Position numbers and translations under genes: made by a program. Below are positions 60,372-64,000 of a stretch of DNA of 64,000 nucleotides, piece by piece. The notes beneath the pieces were generated by a model. It saw only the letters and a list, made by a program, of their open reading frames with translations, did not search any database and was not told the DNA's origin. This stretch comes from Longispora fulva. Lineage in GTDB: Bacteria > Actinomycetota > Actinomycetes > Mycobacteriales > Micromonosporaceae. Each line of letters begins with the position of its first letter. Position 1 is the first letter of the stretch. The stretch lies in NCBI RefSeq assembly GCF_015751905.1, contig NZ_JADOUF010000001.1, positions 4,030,001-4,094,000 of the forward strand, read 5' to 3'.

Positions 60372-60437
60372 ATGACCAGCACTGACTTCGAGGGCGAGAA
60401 GCCCGAGGGCGAGACCGACGAGGCTGCCGACGAGTAA
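60372..60437 (+). CDS. 21-aa acidic peptide ORF divergent from the HTH-TPR regulator
   Basis: This 21-residue frame (MTSTDFEGEKPEGETDEAA then DE) has ten acidic residues, one Lys and no Cys, signal sequence or hydrophobic stretch. AGGGGG lies upstream of ATG 60372. A perfect terminator follows at 60445-60486, so it is a self-contained transcription unit. It lies 147 bp from the divergent HTH-TPR gene. It could be a signal peptide, a RiPP-like precursor or an anti-regulator. Coding is not certain. Confidence 0.45.
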   Translation: MTSTDFEGEKPEGETDEAADE

Positions 60438-60444
60438 GAAGTGC

Positions 60445-60486
60445 GCGAGCCCCCGGCATCCCTCACAGACGCGGTCGGGGGCTCGC
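60445..60486 (+). terminator. Terminator after the 21-aa peptide ORF
   Basis: GCGAGCCCCCG (60445-60455) pairs perfectly with CGGGGGCTCGC (60476-60486) over a 20-nt loop. Confidence 0.75.
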
Positions 60487-60526
60487 ATCAGGGTTCGAAG
60501 CCAACCGACTTCGGGAGGGATGCACA

Positions 60527-60772
60527 GTGATCGGTCTGCCGATCTTGCTCGACTGCTCGGAGTCGAAGGGTTGCCGGGACGAGCTGGGCGACCTTCTGCC
60601 TCGGTACGTGGAGGCGGACTCTCGCGGCTACGAGCGTCGGCGCTGCGGCGCTTACAGCTTCCTGTGGCACCGCTTTGGGGAGAGATCTGAGTCCGCAGCC
60701 GTCGAGGCTGCGGGTTGGGCCTGGGTGAAGCCGGCAGTGCGGAACGCACCGAGTTACAGGAGGACCAGATGA
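60527..60772 (+). CDS. Hypothetical 81-aa protein
   Basis: GTG 60527 with GGGAGGG about 7 nt upstream opens an 81-codon frame. The product is small, with no membrane helix, two Cys near the N-terminus (DCSESKGC) and several aromatic residues (YSFLWHRFGE). Its stop overlaps the next ATG (ATGA at 60769), supporting translation as the first gene of a short operon. No family recognised. Confidence 0.5.
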   Translation: MIGLPILLDCSESKGCRDELGDLLPRYVEADSRGYERRRCGAYSFLWHRFGERSESAAVEAAGWAWVKPAVRNAPSYRRTR

Positions 60773-60891
60773 GCAGCGAGCACCGAGAGCCGACCAATCC
60801 GTTTCCTCGGTACGTCGCCCTGGCCCTGGTGGCTGCGGTCGCACTCGGCGGGTTGGTGTTCTGGATGTTCACAGTGATCGTTCACCACTAA
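60769..60891 (+). CDS. 40-aa single-pass membrane protein
   Basis: MSSEHREPTN followed by a strongly hydrophobic helix (about 16-37) ending in VIVHH. AGGAGGA precedes the ATG and the start overlaps the upstream stop. Small helices like this occur in spread (Spd) genes of actinomycete conjugative elements, but it is too short to assign. Confidence 0.6.
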   Translation: MSSEHREPTNPFPRYVALALVAAVALGGLVFWMFTVIVHH

Positions 60892-60900
60892 GGGCGCGCT

Positions 60901-61197
60901 GTGACTGGGATGCGAATTGTTTTCGGCTCCAAGGAGCTGGACGGCCAAACGTACGTCGTGGACGGTCGGCTCTCAGGAGCTATGACGTTGTTCGTTGAGC
61001 GGCACAGCGAAGACCACGAGCCCTTGGTGATGGCGTTGATCTTGTATCGCGACTCCCCCAAACCGCAACTGACAGGCCCGCCTGGCTGGGAGGAGGTAAC
61101 GGCTGCGGTCGGTGATTGGGCGCTGAAGCGCTACCGGCTCTGGATGCACGACCACGGCCGCTGTGATGGTCGTTGCTTGGATCAAGTGTGCAAGTAG
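60901..61197 (+). CDS. Hypothetical 98-aa protein
   Basis: GTG 60901, 9 nt after the preceding membrane-protein gene, opens 98 codons. The product is mixed alpha/beta (FVERHSEDHEPLVMALILYR) with a C-terminal motif HDHGRCDGRCLDQVCK containing three Cys and two His, a possible metal site. No family recognised. The stop lies within the first copy of the GTAGC hairpin repeat. Confidence 0.55.
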   Translation: MTGMRIVFGSKELDGQTYVVDGRLSGAMTLFVERHSEDHEPLVMALILYRDSPKPQLTGPPGWEEVTAAVGDWALKRYRLWMHDHGRCDGRCLDQVCK

Positions 61198-61218
61198 CTG
61201 CGGGGGCTACCTTGCCCG
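61194..61218 (+). repeat. Hairpin repeat, copy 1
   Basis: GTAGCTGCGGGGGCTACCTT then GCCCG. GTAGC pairs with GCTAC around TGCGGGG, and the loop CGGG could pair with the trailing CCCG instead. A near-identical copy lies at 62992-63015 in the same position relative to a downstream gene. Confidence 0.6.
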
Positions 61219-61246
61219 CGTCACCTTCCCTGAAGGAGGACTAGTC

Positions 61247-61678
61247 ATGACCACCACCCCCACCTTGGAGAAGACGGGCCGCGCGCTCATCTCCCCTGCC
61301 GTGTTCGACCGGTTGACCAACCGGGTCGTCACGGACCACCTGATCGACCTGCCGCGCGCGGAGCGCATCGTCGACCAGGCGCTCGGCTTCGTGGCGACGT
61401 GTGCGGCGAACCCGGGTGCGGCGCTGTCCCCGAGCGTTGAGGTCGACATGGGATGGCACGCCTTCCTCGTGCACACCCGTGCCTATGCCGACTTCTGCAC
61501 GGAGGTCGCGGGGCGCTTCATCCACCACGAGCCCACCGACGAGACCGACGCCAAGAGCGGCGGCATCATGCGCACCGTCAAGGCGATGCGCGCGGCCGGC
61601 TTCGCCGTCGATGACGAACTGTGGCCCAACATGGCGGACTGCACGCAGTGCCACCAGGGCTGCACCGACAGCAACTGA
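61247..61678 (+). CDS. GRDP-like (glycine-rich-domain-containing) protein, 143 aa
   Basis: This cytoplasmic protein resembles the short actinomycete members of the GRDP group: LISPAVFDRLTNRVVTDHL, then VEVDMGWHAFLVHTRAYADF, and a C-terminal Cys/His motif (DCTQCHQGCTDSN) likely to bind metal. The His and aromatic pattern in GWHAFLVHT is its hallmark. The molecular role is not known. ATG 61247 follows GAAGGAGGA. The first hairpin repeat lies 30 nt upstream, and a terminator follows at 61689-61716. Confidence 0.65.
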   Translation: MTTTPTLEKTGRALISPAVFDRLTNRVVTDHLIDLPRAERIVDQALGFVATCAANPGAALSPSVEVDMGWHAFLVHTRAYADFCTEVAGRFIHHEPTDETDAKSGGIMRTVKAMRAAGFAVDDELWPNMADCTQCHQGCTDSN

Positions 61679-61688
61679 TCCGTAAAAC

Positions 61689-61716
61689 GGCGGCCCCCGG
61701 GATGTCGGGGGCCGCC
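61689..61716 (+). terminator. Terminator between the GRDP-like and kinase-fold genes
   Basis: GGCGGCCCCC (61689-61698) pairs perfectly with GGGGGCCGCC (61707-61716) over an 8-nt loop. Confidence 0.75.
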
Positions 61717-61734
61717 TACCTCGAAGGAGACTCC

Positions 61735-62559
61735 ATGGCCCTCTGGGAGGACCTACCCGCCGCGCTGCGCGCGACGGCCGAAGAAGCCGGCAGTGCCCCG
61801 ATCCTCAGGGCCACCCCCACGAGCGCCGGCACCATGTCAGCGCTCTCGGTGGTGCTGGACCTGGGCGACGGTACCCGCGCGTTCTGCAAGGGCACCCCCG
61901 CCGACGCGCCGAATGCGTGGATGCACCGCAACGAAGCGAACATCACGCCGGTGCTGCCCTACGGTTTCGCGCCGCGCCCGCTGTGGAACATCGATGAAGA
62001 CGGCTGGCTGTTGACGGGGTTCGAGTTCGTGACAGGCGAACACGTCGATCTCACACCCGGGTCACCAGACCTGTCGGGCCTGGCCGATCTGGTGGCCACC
62101 GTGGGCAAGCGGCTCACGCCCGCTCCTCACACCACCGCCGCCCCACTGTCGGAGCGGTGGGCTTCCATGCCCGAGTGGGGCAGGCACCCGATCGACATCC
62201 TTGCGGGCTCGACCTTGCTGCACATGGATATGAACGCCAACAACATCATCGTCAACCGCGACACTGACCGGTTCTGGTTGGTGGACTGGGCGTGGTCTGC
62301 GACGGGCGCGGCGTGGATCGACCCTGCACTCATCGTCATCCGGCTCATCAACGCCGGGCACGACCCCGTCGAGGCGGAGCAATGGGCCAAGGCTGTGCCT
62401 GCGTTCCACAACGCCCCGGATGCCTTCCTTGACATCTTCGCGGACGTCATGTCCACCCTATGGACACGCCTGGCCGTCCGCAGGCCGACCCCGCATAGCG
62501 CGGGCCTGGCACGCGCCGCTCAGGTGTGGTTCGCACACCGCAGCAACAGGGGCCGCTGA
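61735..62559 (+). CDS. Aminoglycoside-phosphotransferase-fold kinase-like protein
   Basis: This 274-aa protein has the APH/choline-kinase fold: the nucleotide-binding Lys in FCKGTPAD, the catalytic loop LLHMDMNANNIIV (Asp and Asn of HxDxxxxN), and the metal-binding LVDWAWS (Asp). The set is complete, so it should phosphorylate a small molecule; resistance is only one possibility. ATG 61735 has GAAGGAG upstream. Its stop overlaps the start of a 31-aa membrane protein (TGATG). Confidence 0.8.
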   Translation: MALWEDLPAALRATAEEAGSAPILRATPTSAGTMSALSVVLDLGDGTRAFCKGTPADAPNAWMHRNEANITPVLPYGFAPRPLWNIDEDGWLLTGFEFVTGEHVDLTPGSPDLSGLADLVATVGKRLTPAPHTTAAPLSERWASMPEWGRHPIDILAGSTLLHMDMNANNIIVNRDTDRFWLVDWAWSATGAAWIDPALIVIRLINAGHDPVEAEQWAKAVPAFHNAPDAFLDIFADVMSTLWTRLAVRRPTPHSAGLARAAQVWFAHRSNRGR

Positions 62560-62654
62560 TGCTCCGCCGGGTTGCTCGCCGCGTAACCCTGGCCTTCATC
62601 TTCGGCTGGGCGTTCGCGTCCATCGCCCTGGGCATCACCACCGCACTGCGATGA
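62559..62654 (+). CDS. 31-aa membrane peptide
   Basis: MLRRVARRVTLAFIFGWAFA then a short hydrophobic tail. A basic N-terminus leads into one membrane helix. It overlaps both the kinase-like gene (TGATG) and the 61-aa gene (ATGA), which argues it is translated. Confidence 0.5.
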   Translation: MLRRVARRVTLAFIFGWAFASIALGITTALR

Positions 62655-62836
62655 CCGAGCCCCGGCCGTGCCACTGCGACCCCCGTGTGAGTTGGCAGCG
62701 GTTCACCCGAGGGCAGACCAACCGCTTCACCCGGCAACAGCTCGACCGCATCAAGGTCGTGGCGTGCCCGGAGGCTCCGGGCTACTTCCACACCATCCCG
62801 AGGACACCACCACCATGCGCACCATCGCACTCCTAG
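62651..62836 (+). CDS. Hypothetical 61-aa protein
   Basis: A small basic protein (CHCDPRVSWQRFTRGQTNRF; RIKVVACPEAPGYF) with three Cys and an early CHC that could bind a metal. It overlaps the 31-aa membrane gene by 4 nt and the next gene by 22 nt. No family recognised. Confidence 0.5.
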   Translation: MTEPRPCHCDPRVSWQRFTRGQTNRFTRQQLDRIKVVACPEAPGYFHTIPRTPPPCAPSHS

Positions 62837-62982
62837 CCCTTGCCGGCATCGTCGTCGTGATCCTGGGACGCGGCACACACGCCTGGCTCGGCCTCTGGCG
62901 CACCTATGCCAAGACCGGCCTGATCCTCGCCGGGCTCCTACTCGCCGCCCTGGTCAGACTCGGCGCGATACCACTGCACTGA
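62815..62982 (+). CDS. 55-aa two-helix membrane protein
   Basis: Two hydrophobic segments (about 3-18 and 33-50) separated by a short loop (RGTHAWLGLWRTYAKT). It overlaps the 61-aa gene by 22 nt and ends 9 nt before the second hairpin repeat. It may belong to the small membrane proteins typical of conjugative elements. No family recognised. Confidence 0.55.
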   Translation: MRTIALLALAGIVVVILGRGTHAWLGLWRTYAKTGLILAGLLLAALVRLGAIPLH

Positions 62983-62991
62983 TCGGGTCAG

Positions 62992-63015
62992 GTAGCTGCG
63001 GGGGCTACCTGCCCG
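62992..63015 (+). repeat. Hairpin repeat, copy 2
   Basis: GTAGCTGCGGGGGCTACCTG then CCCG, identical to copy 1 apart from one missing T. It lies 44 nt upstream of the lectin-like gene; copy 1 lies 29 nt upstream of the GRDP-like gene. Confidence 0.6.
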
Positions 63016-63058
63016 TTTGAATCGTTGTTCACATTGGATGCACAGGACTAGGAGAGTG

Positions 63059-63874
63059 GTGTTCAAAAAGTCCCTCATCGGAGTCGCAGCTCTGATCATG
63101 GCGGCCTCGGTCAGCGCGTTCGGGTTCGTCCCGGCTGACAAGGCCGACGCTGCCAGCACCTCGCGTGTCCAGCACGCCAGGACCACCCCCAACCCGGCAT
63201 GCGACCGCCCCCAGCCGCAGGCCACCCGCCCGGCGACCCCGCCAGCCACTCCTTCCGCACAGCCCGAGCTGCCCAGCGCCGCGAAGGCCGCCGCGCCGAA
63301 GGTCGCCCCGTCGAGTGCCCCCGCCCAGTCGCGGCGGGAGGTCCGCGACCCGTACGGCAACGGGCAGCCCTGCCCCGGCACCGTCGCCAAGGTCCACGCT
63401 CAGGGGCTCAACACGGGCGGCAACCCGGGCTCGGGCTGCTTCGGGGTCACCTGGCACACCTCCACCATCTGGGACGTGCCGGTCTACTACACCAGTGACC
63501 GCATCTTCATCAGCTCCGGCGACACGTGCACGTTCGATCGCAACTTCCGCACGGTCGTGACTCTGGACATGGACGGCTGGTTCAAGGTTTTCGACTTCTA
63601 CCAGCCCACCCAGACCTGGACGCTGATCTGGCACGCGGGAAACAACGGCTACCCGAACACCCCGTGGCAGGCCCGCACCCAGACGGCCTACGCCGACTAC
63701 ATCCTGTACCAGACCGACAACAACCTCGTGGCCTACACCGTGGGCGGAAGTCCACGATGGTCCTCCTGGACGTTGCAGGCGGGCCTGGCGTTCGGCACCG
63801 CCCAGAGTGACGGGAACTTCTGCATCTACCTGAACTACCAGACCGCAGGCTGGTGCACGGACACCAACTACTGA
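63059..63874 (+). CDS. Secreted bulb-type mannose-lectin-like protein
   Basis: This 271-aa protein has a signal peptide (about 1-30, ending DKADA), a Pro/Ala/Thr-rich linker (about 35-98), and a C-terminal domain resembling B-lectins. Repeats of the QxDxNxVxY type are visible: one intact (YQTDNNLVAY) and two degenerate (LDMDGWFKVF; AQSDGNFCIY). Paired Cys suggest disulfides. It probably binds mannose-type glycans or cell walls outside the cell, as in some secreted antibacterial lectins. GTG 63059 is preferred to GTG 63056 because AGGAG would be too close to the latter. Confidence 0.7.
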   Translation: MFKKSLIGVAALIMAASVSAFGFVPADKADAASTSRVQHARTTPNPACDRPQPQATRPATPPATPSAQPELPSAAKAAAPKVAPSSAPAQSRREVRDPYGNGQPCPGTVAKVHAQGLNTGGNPGSGCFGVTWHTSTIWDVPVYYTSDRIFISSGDTCTFDRNFRTVVTLDMDGWFKVFDFYQPTQTWTLIWHAGNNGYPNTPWQARTQTAYADYILYQTDNNLVAYTVGGSPRWSSWTLQAGLAFGTAQSDGNFCIYLNYQTAGWCTDTNY

Positions 63875-63894
63875 TGACCATCCATACCTAAACT

Positions 63895-63923
63895 GGAGCC
63901 CCTGGCCGATGGCCGGGGGCTCC
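63895..63923 (+). terminator. Terminator after the lectin-like gene
   Basis: A 13-bp stem (63895-63907 with 63911-63923, one G-U) over the loop GAT, 20 nt after the stop. Confidence 0.75.
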
Positions 63924-63942
63924 CTGAGCACCAGGAGAAACA

Positions 63943-64000
63943 GTGATCCTCCCCAAGGTGTTAGTGGCCGGGTTCGCCGCCATCGTCGCGGGATCGGCCG
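63943..64000 (+). CDS. Start of an exported protein, cut by the window
   Basis: GTG 63943 with AGGAG upstream opens a frame reading VILPKVLVAGFAAIVAGSA to the end of the window. The hydrophobic start looks like a signal peptide or first membrane helix. Nothing more can be said. Confidence 0.5.
   Translation, partial: MILPKVLVAGFAAIVAGSA

Larger units (their letters stand above)
58264..64000. mobile_element. Probable genomic island beginning in the truncated peroxidase gene, right end outside the window
   Basis: From the peroxidase breakpoint on, the DNA looks less GC-rich than the core and holds small uncharacterised genes in short operons separated by hairpins: HTH-TPR regulator, deaminase, tiny membrane proteins, kinase-fold protein, secreted lectin-like protein. 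This gene content is typical of actinomycete integrative elements. Near the junction are the palindromes GTGACC-TG-GGTCAC (58277-58290) and CGCTA-AG-TAGCG (58323-58334). No integrase, transfer or replication gene is visible in this part, so the island claim rests on the truncation and content. Confidence 0.4.

Overview
The window is very GC-rich (most genes look well above 70% G+C). It carries a cobalamin-riboswitch-controlled nrdAB, SARP and LAL-type regulators, many Sec/Tat-secreted hydrolases, GTG/TTG starts and 4-nt gene overlaps. This points to a filamentous soil actinomycete, perhaps of the Micromonosporaceae or Streptomyces type; that placement is inference. No rRNA, tRNA or CRISPR array was found.

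Layout. 1-5.5 kb: the SOS mutasome pair imuA'-imuB (minus strand, LexA-like box at 5518-5533) is split at the gene junction by a 3.4-kb lower-GC element. The element encodes a tyrosine recombinase, a small HTH protein and a zinc-ribbon recombinase-like protein. 5.6-11.4 kb: SulP transporter, secreted M4 protease, secreted GH29 fucosidase. 11.6-15.3 kb: nrdAB under a B12 riboswitch and candidate NrdR boxes. 15.3-23.4 kb: a SARP regulator faces an overlapping three-gene operon made of a LanM-like dehydratase that ends where the cyclase domain should begin, a 57-aa mersacidin/actagardine-like precursor with one Cys, and a LAL regulator. 23.6-31 kb: HTH-MurA fusion, P450 with an unusual I-helix, SGNH esterase, acyl-CoA ligase and MFS exporter. 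31-38 kb: secreted phospholipase C, a second M4 protease, GH15 glucoamylase. 38.2-42.5 kb: xylose-type sugar ABC importer with ROK repressor. 42.6-47 kb: secreted papain-like protease with a membrane-anchored neighbour, then a NACHT NTPase. 47.4-51.9 kb: a tight operon of sulfonate/taurine-type ABC importer, FMN monooxygenase and nitroreductase. 52-58 kb: P-type ATPase, ECF sigma factor, XRE regulator with HD hydrolase, response regulator.

58.26 kb to the end: a glutathione peroxidase gene stops after 68 codons, and what follows looks like a genomic island. It has an HTH-TPR regulator overlapping a deaminase gene, a 21-aa acidic peptide ORF, several tiny membrane proteins, a kinase-fold protein, a GRDP-like protein and a secreted bulb-lectin-like protein, punctuated by strong hairpins. 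No integrase is visible, so its mobility is inferred only.

The strongest candidate for something new is the minimal lanthipeptide-like operon at 21.27-23.35 kb. The dehydratase half of LanM keeps all its catalytic motifs, the LanC half is absent, and the core peptide has lost all but one of the cysteines a cyclase would use.
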